Position numbers and translations under genes: made by a program. A stretch of 64,000 bases of DNA, taken from assembly GCF_004345605.1 (NCBI RefSeq), contig NZ_SLVY01000004.1:248001-312000 (forward strand), written 5' to 3'. This document shows positions 51,433-63,145 of this stretch, one piece after another; position 1 is the first letter of the stretch; the number at the start of each line of letters is the position of its first letter. Under the pieces are notes generated by a model. That model searched no databases and was not told the origin of the DNA. It saw only the letters and a list, made by a program, of their open reading frames with translations. The DNA comes from Rhodococcus sp. SMB37 (GTDB lineage: Bacteria; Actinomycetota; Actinomycetes; Mycobacteriales; Mycobacteriaceae).

Positions 51433-53015
51433 GAGACCTGACCTCTGCGTGCCCAGATGTCGCCTGCGCCGGGTGTCACGGATTCGATCAACGACCAGGC
51501 GTCGCCCTCGGGGACATCCACAACCGCATAGTGGCCTGCTCCCGCGGGCGTCGCGGCGATCACCGTCGCCACGCCTGCACGCCGCTGGAAGAACGTCTGG
51601 CGCACTGTCCACCCGATGATTCCGTCCGACTCGAGGCAGATCCGGTGGCGGTCGAGCGAGCCCGCACGTGTGACGAGATACCCGGCGGGTGAGGCATGCC
51701 CGAGACCCCGATAGCGATCCCACCCGAGAGCTGCCACGGCCACGACGAGCACAGTCGCTCCCACCACGATCGCGGGCAATGGCAGCGGCCGGTCGACGAG
51801 GGCGGCAACTGCGATGCCCACCGCGATCAGGCACAGCACGGGAGCGACGGCCCGGGTGAAGCGACGACGACGTGCTGCGGAGCCGTGGGGGACCAGTGGC
51901 GCCGTCAGGGGTGAGTCGGTGGTGAGTACCTCGCCGGCGACTCGACGTACCTCGCTGTCGGGCGCGGACGGCAACACGAGCGACGACTCGCCGCGTTCGG
52001 CCGACACCCCCGTCATGATCGCGTCGAGCCGCGCCGCTCCCACGAGCCTCAACGCAAGCGGTTCGTGGAGGTCGACGCCGCGAAGCCGTGCGCGATCGAG
52101 CGTCGTGTGCCGCACCCGCAGTAGGCCTCGCCCGACGCGCAGCATCCGCCCGTCATCGGTGACCAAGAGGTTCCCGTACAACAGCAGGTACCGGATGCAC
52201 GCGGCGATACTCGCCACGATGAGGATCACGACGACGGCGACGGCGACGACGACCGCGATACCGGCCGCCGCGAGCGCATCGACCCCGCGCTCGACGGTGT
52301 CCGATTCGGTGAGTCGTTCGCCGATGCCGTACTGGAACGCCAACCCGACCACGGCGGCGACGCCGATCAGTCCGGTGGCCGAGAACGGTGCGTAGCGCAC
52401 CCACCCGGACCGGAACCGGGCCAGTTCGCGTTCGCTCGGAGCCCCGCCCACGGGGTGGGACTCGGGGACGCCCGCCGGTGCGGCGACGTTCTGTCCACCC
52501 TCGAGGAGTGCGGCACGCAGAGCGGGAACGTCTTCGATCGCGATGCCGTTGAGCTCGAACTTGTTGTGGTCGGTGCTGCCGCCTCCACCGGATTGTCCGG
52601 TGCCGATCTTCACGACCGCGAGACCGAGCAGCCGGTGCAGTAGCCGCCGATCGACATCGACCGACCGGATGCGGCTGCGCGGGATCGACAGCTCGCGGCG
52701 CTGCACCAGGCCGCGGCGCAGCTCGACGTGCACGGGTCCGACCCGATAGCTCGTGGTGAACCAGCGTGCGAGTCCGACGAGGACCAGCAGCGCCGCGACA
52801 CCGAGGCCCCAGTAGGGGTTGCCGCTGCTGCTGCCCAGCAGCACCGAACCGATCAGGACGGGAAACAGCTTCAGGATCTCTTCGACCGGATGAACCAGCA
52901 GCATCCGGCGGTCGAGACGCTGCCAGCCGGCGGTGCTTGCGATGGCGGCCCCGGCGGCCTGCGGAGTATCGGATCCGGGCGTATCGGGTCCGGCGGTGTC
53001 GAGTCCGGGGCTCAT
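51429..53015 (-). CDS. PH-domain membrane protein (YdbT-like)
   Basis: A 528-residue protein with three bacterial PH (bPH_2) segments, each preceded by paired membrane helices. Motifs are YRVGPVHVELRRGLVQRRELSIPRSRIRSVDV, then LLVTDDGRMLRVGRGLLRVRHTTLDRARLRGVDL, then YLVTRAGSLDRHRICLESDGIIGWTVRQ. It pairs with the smaller YdbS-like gene (4-bp overlap), the usual YdbS-YdbT arrangement. Role in envelope function is inferred from other bacteria. Confidence 0.82.
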   Translation of the reverse strand: MSPGLDTAGPDTPGSDTPQAAGAAIASTAGWQRLDRRMLLVHPVEEILKLFPVLIGSVLLGSSSGNPYWGLGVAALLVLVGLARWFTTSYRVGPVHVELRRGLVQRRELSIPRSRIRSVDVDRRLLHRLLGLAVVKIGTGQSGGGGSTDHNKFELNGIAIEDVPALRAALLEGGQNVAAPAGVPESHPVGGAPSERELARFRSGWVRYAPFSATGLIGVAAVVGLAFQYGIGERLTESDTVERGVDALAAAGIAVVVAVAVVVILIVASIAACIRYLLLYGNLLVTDDGRMLRVGRGLLRVRHTTLDRARLRGVDLHEPLALRLVGAARLDAIMTGVSAERGESSLVLPSAPDSEVRRVAGEVLTTDSPLTAPLVPHGSAARRRRFTRAVAPVLCLIAVGIAVAALVDRPLPLPAIVVGATVLVVAVAALGWDRYRGLGHASPAGYLVTRAGSLDRHRICLESDGIIGWTVRQTFFQRRAGVATVIAATPAGAGHYAVVDVPEGDAWSLIESVTPGAGDIWARRGQVS

Positions 53016-53518
53016 GTCGCGTCGGCTCCGTTGCTCCCCGCGATCGCGGTGAGTCGTGCGACCGTCTCGTCGGCCACCGCCGTGTCGAGCGCGGTGATCT
53101 CCACGGCACCGGCGGACGACGCCGTGGTGACGGTGACGGTCGCGAGCCCGAGCAGACGATCGATCGGACCGCGCTCGGTGTCCACGGTCTGAATCCGTGA
53201 GATCGGCGCGATCCGGCGCTCCTGCGTGAACCAACCCGAGCGGGTGTGCACGGCGGTGTCGCTGATCTCCCATCGGTGCACCCGATACCGCCACAACGGA
53301 ACCACCCCGATGTGCAGCCCCGCGACGACCACCGTCGCGACGGCCGCAGCGACGTGCCACCCGAGCCGGCCGGAATCCAGCACACCCCACACGACCTGTG
53401 CAATGACGACCGGGATCCACATCAACGCGGCGTTGATCGCCCACAACACGCGCGCCTTCGGACTCGGCCGCCACGCGGGTTCGTCCATCACCGTTCCGGT
53501 GCTGCTGTCCACATTCAC
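53012..53518 (-). CDS. PH-domain membrane protein (YdbS-like)
   Basis: A 168-residue protein with two membrane helices (VLWAINAALMWIPVVIAQVVWG and WHVAAAVATVVVAGLHIG) and one bacterial PH domain (WEISDTAVHTRSGWFTQERRIAPISRIQTVDTERGPIDRLLGLATVTVTTA). It is the first gene of the YdbS-YdbT-UDG operon. The start ATG has no strong ribosome binding site; the internal ATG (residue 11) is an alternative. Confidence 0.85.
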   Translation of the reverse strand: MNVDSSTGTVMDEPAWRPSPKARVLWAINAALMWIPVVIAQVVWGVLDSGRLGWHVAAAVATVVVAGLHIGVVPLWRYRVHRWEISDTAVHTRSGWFTQERRIAPISRIQTVDTERGPIDRLLGLATVTVTTASSAGAVEITALDTAVADETVARLTAIAGSNGADAT

Positions 53519-53630
53519 ACTCCCGACTCGGTTCCGGGTTCCAGGCTAGGCTTGCGAAGGCCCCCGATTCGGGTGGCCCCGGGTATCCCCACACCGCCGG
53601 GCGTTTTTGGTCACGACGAGGAGGATCGAC

Positions 53631-53846
53631 ATGAGTGAAGCCGACATGACCGGCACATCCGATGCAGTCGAGTTCCAGAGCCTGTCGACGGAGGATTCCG
53701 AAGGGGATCGCGTCGAACAGTCGACGCCGGCCTATGACGATCCTCGCGACACGTTCCCATCCGACCTGCCGCTCGAGGTCGACCCCGCCGACGCCGCCGA
53801 GCAGAATCGCGAGGTATCCGTGGACGACGACTATCCCCACGAGTGA
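53631..53846 (+). CDS. Small acidic protein upstream of fbiC
   Basis: A 71-residue, strongly acidic protein (about 19 Asp/Glu) without hydrophobic segments. It has a [36 protein letters not shown] tail and is probably disordered. GAGGAGG precedes ATG 53631. Similar small acidic proteins occur in other actinobacteria, but I cannot assign a family. It is 55 nt upstream of fbiC on the same strand. Confidence 0.65.
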   Translation: MSEADMTGTSDAVEFQSLSTEDSEGDRVEQSTPAYDDPRDTFPSDLPLEVDPADAAEQNREVSVDDDYPHE

Positions 53847-53901
53847 CCGGCGAGTGCACCCCGAAGTGGCATGCGACACGGTGGGAGCGCATGATCGGCC
53901 C

Positions 53902-56493
53902 ATGACCGATTCCGCTGACGACACCCAGCACTCCGCGATGCTCCCGTCGCCGTCGCTGCGACCCGGTGCCGCCCCGCAGCCGACTCCGTCGGCGATGCGC
54001 CGAGCGCTGCGCCGCGCCCGCGACGGGGTGAGCCTCAACGTCGACGAGGTCACTGTGCTGCTGCAGGCGCGCGGCGCCGATCTCGACGACCTGTGTACGT
54101 CGGCGGCGCGGGTCCGCGATGCCGGCCTGCTCGCAGAGGACCGGCCGGGAACGGTCACCTACTCGCGGAAGGTGTTCGTCCCGATCACCCGGTTGTGCCG
54201 CGACCGTTGCCACTACTGCACGTTCGTCACTGTCCCGGGCAAGCTTCGCGCCGAAGGCCGGGGTATGTACCTCGAGCCCGACGAGATTCTCGAGATCGCA
54301 CGACAGGGCGCCGAGCTCGGCTGCAAGGAAGCGTTGTTCACGCTCGGCGACCGCCCCGAGGACCGGTGGCCCGAGGCGAGACAGTGGCTCGACGAACGCG
54401 GGTACGACTCGACGCTCGACTATGTGCGGGCGATGTCGATCCGGGTGCTCGAGGAGACCGGGCTGCTGCCGCACCTGAACCCGGGTGTGATGAGCTGGGC
54501 CGAGATCTCGCGGCTCAAGCCGGTGGCGCCGTCGATGGGCATGATGCTCGAGACGACGTCGGAGCGGTTGTTCACGGAGAAGGGCCAGTGCCATCATGGC
54601 AGCCCCGACAAGGAACCGTCGGTGCGGCTGCGGGTGCTCACCGACGCGGGCCGCCTGTCGGTGCCGTTCACCACGGGCATTCTCGTCGGCATCGGCGAGT
54701 CCTTCGTCGAGCGTGCCGAGTCGATCCTGGCGATCCGGAAGACGCACAAGGCATTCGGCCACATCCAGGAAGTCATCGTGCAGAACTTCCGGGCCAAGGA
54801 CGACACCGCGATGCGCGATGTCGACGACGCCGCGCTCGACGAGTTCCTGGCCGCGATCGCGGTCTCACGTCTGATCCTCGGCCCGGGTATGCGAATCCAG
54901 GCGCCGCCCAACCTGGTGTCGCTCGATGAGTGCCGCGCGTTGCTCGCGGCGGGAGTCGACGACTGGGGTGGCGTGTCGCCGCTGACGCCGGATCACGTCA
55001 ATCCCGAGCGGCCGTGGCCGAATCTCGACACGCTGGCCCGGCTCAGCGCCGAAGCGGGATTCAGGCTCACCGAACGCATCGCGGCGCAGCCGCAGTACGT
55101 GCTGGCCGGTCAGCCGTGGATCGACCCGAGGATCACTGCTCACGTGCGTGCACTCTCCGATCCGGAGACGGGCCTCGCGCAGCAGGTCATCCCGTCGGGG
55201 CTGCCGTGGCAGGAACCCGATATCGACTGGGAGTCGTCGGGACGTGTCGACCTCAACTCCGAGATCGACGTGACCGGACGCAACACCGATCATCGCTCCG
55301 ACCTGGGTAGCGCCTTCGGTGACTGGGACACCGTGCGCGAACAGGTGCTGGCGCTCGGCGAGGCGGCGCCGGTGCGACTCGACAGCGACGTGCTGTCGGC
55401 GTTGCGGTCTGCGGAGCGCGACCCGGGTGGATGCTCCGACGCCGAATACACTGCTCTCGCGAACGCCGAGGGGGCGGGCCTCGAGGCGATGGTGGCGCTG
55501 GCAGATCAACTGCGTCGTGACACGGTCGGCGACGACGTCACCTATGTCGTCAACCGGAACATCAACTTCACCAACATCTGCTACACGGGATGCCGGTTCT
55601 GCGCGTTCGCGCAGCGCAAGGGCGACGCCGACGCATTCACGCTCTCGGCGCAGGAAGTTGCCGACCGGGCGTGGGAAGCGCACGTCGCCGGGGCCACCGA
55701 GGTGTGCATGCAGGGCGGCATCGATCCCGAGCTTCCGGTGACCGGCTACGCGGATCTGGTGCGCGCGGTCAAGGCGCGGGTGCCGTCGATGCACGTGCAC
55801 GCGTTCTCGCCCATGGAGATCGTCAACGGTGTCGCGCGGAGTGGTACGTCCATCCGTGAATGGTTGACCGAGCTGCGTGAAGCCGGCCTCGACACGATTC
55901 CGGGTACGGCCGCGGAGATCCTCGACGACGAGGTGCGCTGGGTGCTCACGAAGGGCAAGTTGCCGACCGCGGAGTGGATCGAGGTCGTCACCACCGCGCA
56001 TGAGGTGGGACTGCGGTCGAGTTCGACGATGATGTACGGGCACGTCGACCAGCCGCACCATTGGGTGGGGCACCTGAATGTGCTGCGCGGGATCCAGGAC
56101 CGGACGGGCGGGTTCACCGAGTTCGTGCTGCTGCCGTTCGTGCATCAGTCGTCGCCGCTGTATCTGGCGGGTGCGTCACGGCCGGGGCCGACGATGCGCG
56201 ACAACCGTGCGGCGCACGCGCTGGCCCGCATCATGCTGCACGGTCGCATCGCGAACATCCAGACCAGCTGGGTCAAGCTCGGTGTTGCGGGGACGCAGGC
56301 GATGCTCGAGGGCGGAGCAAACGACCTCGGTGGCACGTTGATGGAGGAGACGATCTCGAGGATGGCGGGTTCGCAGCACGGGTCGGAGAAGACCGTCGCC
56401 GAGCTGGTGGCGATCGCCGAGGGCATCGGTCGTCCTGCCCGTGAGCGCACCACCGCGTACGCGCGTCGTGAGATCGGCGTCACTGTCCGGTAG
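53902..56493 (+). CDS. fbiC: F420 synthase: 7,8-didemethyl-8-hydroxy-5-deazariboflavin synthase (FbiC)
   Basis: An 863-residue fusion of the CofG and CofH radical SAM enzymes. The N-terminal half has CRDRCHYC (C99, C103, C106) and the C-terminal half CYTGCRFC (C560, C564, C567), both CxxxCxxC. It makes the FO chromophore of coenzyme F420 from tyrosine and the flavin precursor. The order fbiC-ferredoxin-dapC follows Rv1173-Rv1177-Rv1178. ATG 53902 begins a 30-residue disordered leader. Confidence 0.94.
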   Translation: MTDSADDTQHSAMLPSPSLRPGAAPQPTPSAMRRALRRARDGVSLNVDEVTVLLQARGADLDDLCTSAARVRDAGLLAEDRPGTVTYSRKVFVPITRLCRDRCHYCTFVTVPGKLRAEGRGMYLEPDEILEIARQGAELGCKEALFTLGDRPEDRWPEARQWLDERGYDSTLDYVRAMSIRVLEETGLLPHLNPGVMSWAEISRLKPVAPSMGMMLETTSERLFTEKGQCHHGSPDKEPSVRLRVLTDAGRLSVPFTTGILVGIGESFVERAESILAIRKTHKAFGHIQEVIVQNFRAKDDTAMRDVDDAALDEFLAAIAVSRLILGPGMRIQAPPNLVSLDECRALLAAGVDDWGGVSPLTPDHVNPERPWPNLDTLARLSAEAGFRLTERIAAQPQYVLAGQPWIDPRITAHVRALSDPETGLAQQVIPSGLPWQEPDIDWESSGRVDLNSEIDVTGRNTDHRSDLGSAFGDWDTVREQVLALGEAAPVRLDSDVLSALRSAERDPGGCSDAEYTALANAEGAGLEAMVALADQLRRDTVGDDVTYVVNRNINFTNICYTGCRFCAFAQRKGDADAFTLSAQEVADRAWEAHVAGATEVCMQGGIDPELPVTGYADLVRAVKARVPSMHVHAFSPMEIVNGVARSGTSIREWLTELREAGLDTIPGTAAEILDDEVRWVLTKGKLPTAEWIEVVTTAHEVGLRSSSTMMYGHVDQPHHWVGHLNVLRGIQDRTGGFTEFVLLPFVHQSSPLYLAGASRPGPTMRDNRAAHALARIMLHGRIANIQTSWVKLGVAGTQAMLEGGANDLGGTLMEETISRMAGSQHGSEKTVAELVAIAEGIGRPARERTTAYARREIGVTVR

Positions 56494-56646
56494 GTCCGAC
56501 TCCGACGCGAGGGATAGGTCAGGGCACCCTAACAGGAAGTCGGCCACCGGAGACGGTGGATACTGTTCGGTTGTGGGCGCTAGTGCGCCGATGCGCTGGG
56601 ACCGTACCGGGTCGGCGGGCATTGTAGAGAGGCAGGGAGAACAGCA

Positions 56647-56970
56647 GTGACGTACACGATTGCGGAGCCGTGCGTGGACGTGTTGGACAAGGCATGCATC
56701 GAAGAGTGCCCGGTCGACTGCATCTACGAGGGTGGTCGCATGCTGTACATCCACCCGGATGAGTGCGTGGACTGTGGCGCCTGCGAGCCCGTGTGCCCCG
56801 TCGAGGCGATCTTCTACGAGGACGACGTGCCGGACGAGTGGTCCGAGTACGTGCAGACCAACATCGACTTCTTCAAGGATCTCGGGTCTCCCGGCGGCGC
56901 GGCGAAGCTCGGCAAGGTCGATTACGACACGCCGTTCGTCAAGAACCTGCCTCCCATGGGCGAGGAATAG
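56647..56970 (+). CDS. fdxC: 7Fe-8S ferredoxin (FdxC-like)
   Basis: A 107-residue ferredoxin. It has a [3Fe-4S] site (EPCVDVLDKACIEECPVDC) and a [4Fe-4S] site (ECVDCGACEPVCPVEA). Acidic C-terminus typical of actinobacterial FdxA/FdxC. GTG start with AGGGAGAA upstream. It is a possible electron carrier for enzymes with no dedicated reductase, including the Rieske oxygenase here (speculative). Confidence 0.92.
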   Translation: MTYTIAEPCVDVLDKACIEECPVDCIYEGGRMLYIHPDECVDCGACEPVCPVEAIFYEDDVPDEWSEYVQTNIDFFKDLGSPGGAAKLGKVDYDTPFVKNLPPMGEE

Positions 56971-56976
56971 GCGGCT

Positions 56977-58086
56977 GTGGCCACACGTACACGCCGGTCG
57001 GTCGCACAGAGCCTTCCGGACTTTCCGTGGGATTCACTGACCGACGCGAAGGCGAAGGCTGCCGCGCACCCGGACGGGATCGTCAACCTCTCGGTGGGAA
57101 CTCCCGTCGATCCGGTCGCACCGGTGATCCGGGAGGCACTCGCCTCGGTTGCGGAGGAGCCCGGCTACCCCACGACACACGGGACGCCCGAACTGCGACA
57201 GGCCGCAGTGGGTGCGCTCGCGCGTCGCTACGGGATCACCGGGATAGACGAGGCATCGGTTCTGCCTGCGATCGGCACCAAGGAGATGATCGCGTGGCTG
57301 CCGACCCTGCTGGGCGTCGGCGCCGCGGATCTCGTCGTCATCCCTGAACTCGCGTACCCGACCTACGAGGTCGGCGGGCTGCTCGCGGGCGCACGGTTGA
57401 TCCGTGCCGACGGACTCACCCGCCTCGGGCCGGAGGGCGCGTCTCTGGTGTTCGTCAACTCGCCGTCGAACCCGACCGGCAAGGTGCTCGGTCTCGATCA
57501 TCTGCGCAAGGTCGTCGACTGGGCCCGTACTCGGAACGCGATCGTGGTATCGGACGAGTGCTACCTCGGGCTCACGTGGGAGGGCGAGGCGCTCTCGATC
57601 CTGCATCCGAGTGTGAGCGACGGCGACCACACCAATCTGCTTGCGGTGCATTCGCTGTCGAAGACGTCGAACCTCGCGAGTTACCGCGCGGGATTCGTCA
57701 CCGGCGACGCCGAACTCGTCGCCGACCTTCTCGAGGTGCGCAAGCACTCCGGCATGATGGTGCCGTTGCCGATCCAGGCCGCGATGACCGCGGCACTGAA
57801 CGACGACGAGCACGAGAACATCCAGCGTGAGCGGTACCGGGTGCGCCGCGAGACGCTGCTCGAGGCCGTGCGTGGTGCCGGTTTCACCGTCGACCATTCC
57901 GAGGCCGGCCTGTACCTGTGGGCAACCCGTGGCGAAGAGTGCCGCACGACCGTCGACTGGTTCGCCGAACGAGGCATCCTCGTCGCACCGGGCGAGTTCT
58001 ACGGACCCGGCGGTGTACAGCACGTGCGGATCGCGTTGACCGCCACCGACGAGCGGATCGAGGCGGCGGCACAGCGACTGGCCTGA
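56977..58086 (+). CDS. dapC: N-succinyldiaminopimelate aminotransferase (DapC)
   Basis: A 369-residue class I/II PLP aminotransferase. The PLP lysine is in HSLSKTSNLASYRAG (family SxSK), with NSPSNPTGK and YPTYEVGG upstream and the Arg near the C-terminus (HVRIALT). It acts in lysine/meso-diaminopimelate biosynthesis. The gap to the ferredoxin gene is 6 nt, so they form one transcript, as in M. tuberculosis Rv1177-Rv1178. Confidence 0.9.
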   Translation: MATRTRRSVAQSLPDFPWDSLTDAKAKAAAHPDGIVNLSVGTPVDPVAPVIREALASVAEEPGYPTTHGTPELRQAAVGALARRYGITGIDEASVLPAIGTKEMIAWLPTLLGVGAADLVVIPELAYPTYEVGGLLAGARLIRADGLTRLGPEGASLVFVNSPSNPTGKVLGLDHLRKVVDWARTRNAIVVSDECYLGLTWEGEALSILHPSVSDGDHTNLLAVHSLSKTSNLASYRAGFVTGDAELVADLLEVRKHSGMMVPLPIQAAMTAALNDDEHENIQRERYRVRRETLLEAVRGAGFTVDHSEAGLYLWATRGEECRTTVDWFAERGILVAPGEFYGPGGVQHVRIALTATDERIEAAAQRLA

Positions 58087-58145
58087 TCGATCGGAACCTC
58101 CCGCTCGATCGTTTACCCGGCGCTACCCTGGGCCCAGGAGGCACC

Positions 58146-59797
<1,652 letters not shown>

Positions 59798-59801
<4 letters not shown>

Positions 59802-60787
59802 CCAGCGCGGCCCTGGGCGGTGCGATGTCGAATCCGCTGCGCCCGGTCATTCTCACGGCCGCGAAATCCAACGCGGTGCGTCGCCTGGTCACGGTGGCGC
59901 CGCCCACCCGCCGGATCGTCGACAGATTCGTCGCCGGAACGACTCGCGCGGACGCGATGACCGTCGCCACGCAGTTGTTGGGCTCGGGCCGGGGCGTGAG
60001 CATCGACCATCTCGGTGAGAACACCCTCGACGTCGGGCACGCGCGCATCGTTGTCGGCGAATACTGTGATCTGCTCGCCGATCTCGGGACGCTCGGCGAA
60101 CTCACGCCCGAGACGTTCACCGGTTCGCCCGCAGTCGAGGTGTCGGTCAAGCTCACCGCGCTGGGGTTGTCGCTCGGGACGGACGGCAGCAAGATCGCGC
60201 TCGACCACGCTCGGGAGATCTGTGCCGCCGCGCAGGAAGCGGGCGCGTGGGTCAGCATCGACGCCGAAGACCACACGGTCACCGACGACACGCTCGCGAT
60301 CGTCCGCGACCTGCGCGCCGATTTCCCCGATGTCGGGGCGGTCGTGCAGGCGTATCTGCGCCGCACCGAGGGGGACTGTCGAGAACTGGCGGGGCCGCGG
60401 TCGAGGGTGCGGCTGTGCAAAGGCGCCTACGACGAGCCCGAGTCGGTGGCGTACCGGGACCGCGCCGAGGTCGATGCGTCGTATCTGCGGTGCCTGCAGA
60501 TCCTCATGGCGGGCGACGGCTACCCGATGGTCGCCTCCCACGATCCCGCCTTCGTCACGGCGGTCGATCCGCTGGCCGCGGTCGAAGGACGTGGCCGCGG
60601 AGAGTTCGAACATCAGATGTTGTTCGGGATTCGCGACAACGAGCAGCAGCGCTTGGCAGATGCCGGGCGTCGGGTGAGGGTCTACGTACCGTATGGGTCG
60701 CAGTGGTACGGCTATCTCATGCGACGCCTCGCCGAGCGCCCGTCCAACCTGCGATTTTTCGTGCGTTCGCTCCTGAGCCGCGACTGA
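59798..60787 (+). CDS. putA: Proline dehydrogenase
   Basis: A 329-residue FAD-dependent monofunctional proline dehydrogenase. Conserved barrel motifs include VSVKLTALGLSLG, SIDAEDHTVTDDT, YLRRTEGDC, RLCKGAYDEPE and the C-terminal VPYGSQWYGYLMRRLAERPSN. GTG start overlaps rocA by GTGA; length equals that of the M. tuberculosis PutA. Confidence 0.92.
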
Positions 60788-60817
60788 ACGGGCCACCTCG
60801 CCGGTAGATTGGCGCTC

Positions 60818-61501
60818 GTGAGCACCTCCGGCGACGACCCCCGTTCGTGGGTGCTCTACGTCGTCGTGGTGGCTCTGACCGCTCTGATGGCAGGCCCGGG
60901 CCGAAGTGCCGCGAAGGGCTGGTGGTGGCCGCCTCCGATCGCGGCGATCGCATTGTGGGTGCTGGTCGCCGTGCCGTCGGTGATCCGGTTGATCTCGCCA
61001 TCGCTGCTCGATGTGTTCCGCCGCTACCCGGTCCGCACCCGCGACGGGGAATGGTGGCGGGTGCTCACGTCGGCGCTGACCCAGGACGGTGGTGTCGCCG
61101 GCACGGTCGGCAACCTGGTGATGCTCGCGATCGTCGCGATCGCGGCGGTGCGCGTCTGGGGGTGGCAACGCGCGGTTGCGTTGTTCGTAGTCGGACAACT
61201 CTTGTGGGGGTTGTTCACGTCGTTCGTCGCGCCGTCGGTGGGGGCGGGCGTCTCCGGCGCGACCTTCGTGATGGCGGCGTCCCTCGCGGGCCTGTGGACG
61301 GTGGTGGGGGCGCGGCGCACCCTGCTGGTGGCATCGGCCGGCACGTTCGTTGCCGGGGTACTGCTGGTGGTCCTCGACGATGCCCACGGTGTGGCGGTGC
61401 TGATCGGCATGCTTCTCGGGGCAGTGCTCGGAATCGTGCTCCCGCCGTCTCGGCAGGTCACCGCGTCCGGCCCCGAGATGCACGGTCGTCTCCGTTCCTG
61501 A
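60818..61501 (+). CDS. Rhomboid-family intramembrane serine protease
   Basis: A 227-residue membrane protein with six or seven helices. The catalytic Ser is in GAGVSGATFVMAAS (GxSG) and the catalytic His in LDDAHGVAVLIGMLLGAVLG. The preceding loop RTRDGEWWRVLTSALTQDGG is rhomboid-like, and the helix-4 approach (GNLVMLAIVAIAAVRVWGWQRAVALFVVG) is present. GTG 60818 is preferred over a TTG nine bases earlier. Substrate unknown. Confidence 0.78.
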   Translation: MSTSGDDPRSWVLYVVVVALTALMAGPGRSAAKGWWWPPPIAAIALWVLVAVPSVIRLISPSLLDVFRRYPVRTRDGEWWRVLTSALTQDGGVAGTVGNLVMLAIVAIAAVRVWGWQRAVALFVVGQLLWGLFTSFVAPSVGAGVSGATFVMAASLAGLWTVVGARRTLLVASAGTFVAGVLLVVLDDAHGVAVLIGMLLGAVLGIVLPPSRQVTASGPEMHGRLRS

Positions 61502-61554
61502 CCGTGCGCACAGCGATACGTGCGATCGGCGATCGCGACAGTATCGTGACAGCT

Positions 61555-62997
61555 GTGTCTGCACTACTGCGATCGTTGAACCCGCTTGCCGTCGCCCGCG
61601 GTGACGATGTGTCCGATGCCGTCCGGATCGACGGCCATACCTTGTCGCGCAGCGACATTCTCGGGGCGGCGACCGCGGTGGCCGCGCGTGTGTCGCGAGC
61701 CGAGCGGGTCGCGGTGCTCGCCACCCCCACGGCGACGACGATCGTGGCGGTTGTCGGCTGCCTGCTCGCGGGCGTCACGGTGGTACCGGTGCCGCCGGAC
61801 TCGGGTCCTGCGGAACTCGCTCACATTCTGAAGGATTCGGGTGCACAGGCCTGGCTGGGGCCAGGACCGGATACAGGCGATGCGGCTGCAGGTGCGCAGG
61901 TGCCGGAACTCCCGGTGCTACCGGTCCGACTGCATGCGCGCGACTGGCACCATGTACCGGAGCCGAGCCCGAAGAAGATCGCGTTCGTGCTCTACACCTC
62001 CGGCACCACGGGAGCCCCCAAGGGAGTGTTGCTCAGCCGTCAGGCAATTGCAGCCGGTCTCGACGCGCTCGTGCGGGCCTGGGACTGGACCGAGCGAGAC
62101 ACCCTCGTGCACGGACTGCCGCTGTTCCACGTGCACGGGCTGATCCTCGGTGTGCTCGGTCCACTTCGGGTGGGCAGCAGGCTGATCCACACGGGCAAGC
62201 CGACACCGCAGGCGTACGCGGAGGCCGCCGGCACACTTTATTTCGGTGTGCCGACGGTGTGGTCGCGGGTGGTCGAGGACGAAGAGTCTGCGCGCGCTCT
62301 GGGGCGTGCGCGACTGCTCGTCTCGGGTAGTGCGCCACTTCCGGTGCCGGTGTTCGAGAAGCTGCGTGAGCTGACCGGGCAGGCCCCGATCGAGCGCTAC
62401 GGCATGAGCGAAACGATGCTCACGGTGAGCACCCGTGCCGACGGTGAGCGTCGACCCGGCTGGGTGGGGGTACCGGTCGCCGGGGTGCAGACGCGGCTGC
62501 GCGACGAACACGATGCCGACGTGCCCCACGACGGGGAGAGCATCGGCGTGCTGCAGGTGCGAGGTCCGATGTTGTTCGACGGCTATCTGGGTCGCCCCGA
62601 GGCCACGGCGGCATCGTGGACCGAGGACGGCTGGTTCATCACCGGTGACGTCGCGGTGATCGATGCCGAGGGTTTTCACCGGATAGTCGGCCGGGAGTCG
62701 ACGGATCTGATCAAAACGGGCGGCTTCCGAGTGGGGGCAGGGGAGATCGAAACCGTGCTCCTCGGACATCGGTCGGTAAGAGAGGTTGCGGTTGCGGGGC
62801 TGGAAGACGATGATCTCGGCCAACGTATCGTCGCGTTCGTGGTTCCTCACGTCGATGGTCCGGAAGTGGTCGAGGAAGAGTTGATCACGCTTGTTGCTCA
62901 GCAGCTTTCGATCCACAAGCGCCCGCGTGAGGTGCGAGTGGTCGACTCGTTGCCGCGCAACGCGATGGGAAAGGTACAGAAGAAACTGTTGCAGTAG
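61555..62997 (+). CDS. fadD36: Acyl-CoA synthetase (FadD36-like)
   Basis: A 480-residue AMP-forming ligase. P-loop LYTSGTTGAPKGVLL, A5 motif YGMSET, A7 ITGDVAVID, A8 RESTDLIKTGGFRVGAGEIE and the late Lys in GKVQKK. Size and position after rocA-putA correspond to M. tuberculosis fadD36. It activates a carboxylic acid to acyl-AMP/CoA. The start is ambiguous: GTG 61555 gives a SALLRSLNP N-terminus close to that of FadD36; GTG 61546 and 61504 are in frame. Confidence 0.85.
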   Translation: MSALLRSLNPLAVARGDDVSDAVRIDGHTLSRSDILGAATAVAARVSRAERVAVLATPTATTIVAVVGCLLAGVTVVPVPPDSGPAELAHILKDSGAQAWLGPGPDTGDAAAGAQVPELPVLPVRLHARDWHHVPEPSPKKIAFVLYTSGTTGAPKGVLLSRQAIAAGLDALVRAWDWTERDTLVHGLPLFHVHGLILGVLGPLRVGSRLIHTGKPTPQAYAEAAGTLYFGVPTVWSRVVEDEESARALGRARLLVSGSAPLPVPVFEKLRELTGQAPIERYGMSETMLTVSTRADGERRPGWVGVPVAGVQTRLRDEHDADVPHDGESIGVLQVRGPMLFDGYLGRPEATAASWTEDGWFITGDVAVIDAEGFHRIVGRESTDLIKTGGFRVGAGEIETVLLGHRSVREVAVAGLEDDDLGQRIVAFVVPHVDGPEVVEEELITLVAQQLSIHKRPREVRVVDSLPRNAMGKVQKKLLQ

Positions 62998-63096
62998 TGA
63001 CGTTGGCGGAACATTCTCCGGCCCAGTGCCGGTGCCGACGGAAAGTCGACACACAGTCGGCTCGGGGGTTGCGTGTGCCACACTCCAGGGCGGATT

Positions 63097-63124
63097 GTCT
63101 ACTGCAGAGTAAGTAGGTCTACTC
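63097..63124 (+). promoter_or_regulatory. Repeated GTCTACT sites upstream of PucR-type gene
   Basis: GTCTACT occurs twice (63097-63103 and 63117-63123) with a 20-bp period, about two helical turns. Reverse partners lie between: AGTAG (63112-63116) with CTACT (63119-63123), and GAGTA (63107-63111) with TACTC (63120-63124). They lie 23-49 bp upstream of the regulator start, an arrangement suggesting cooperative autoregulation. Confidence 0.45.
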
Positions 63125-63145
63125 ACTTCGATGGGGGTTCGAGGT

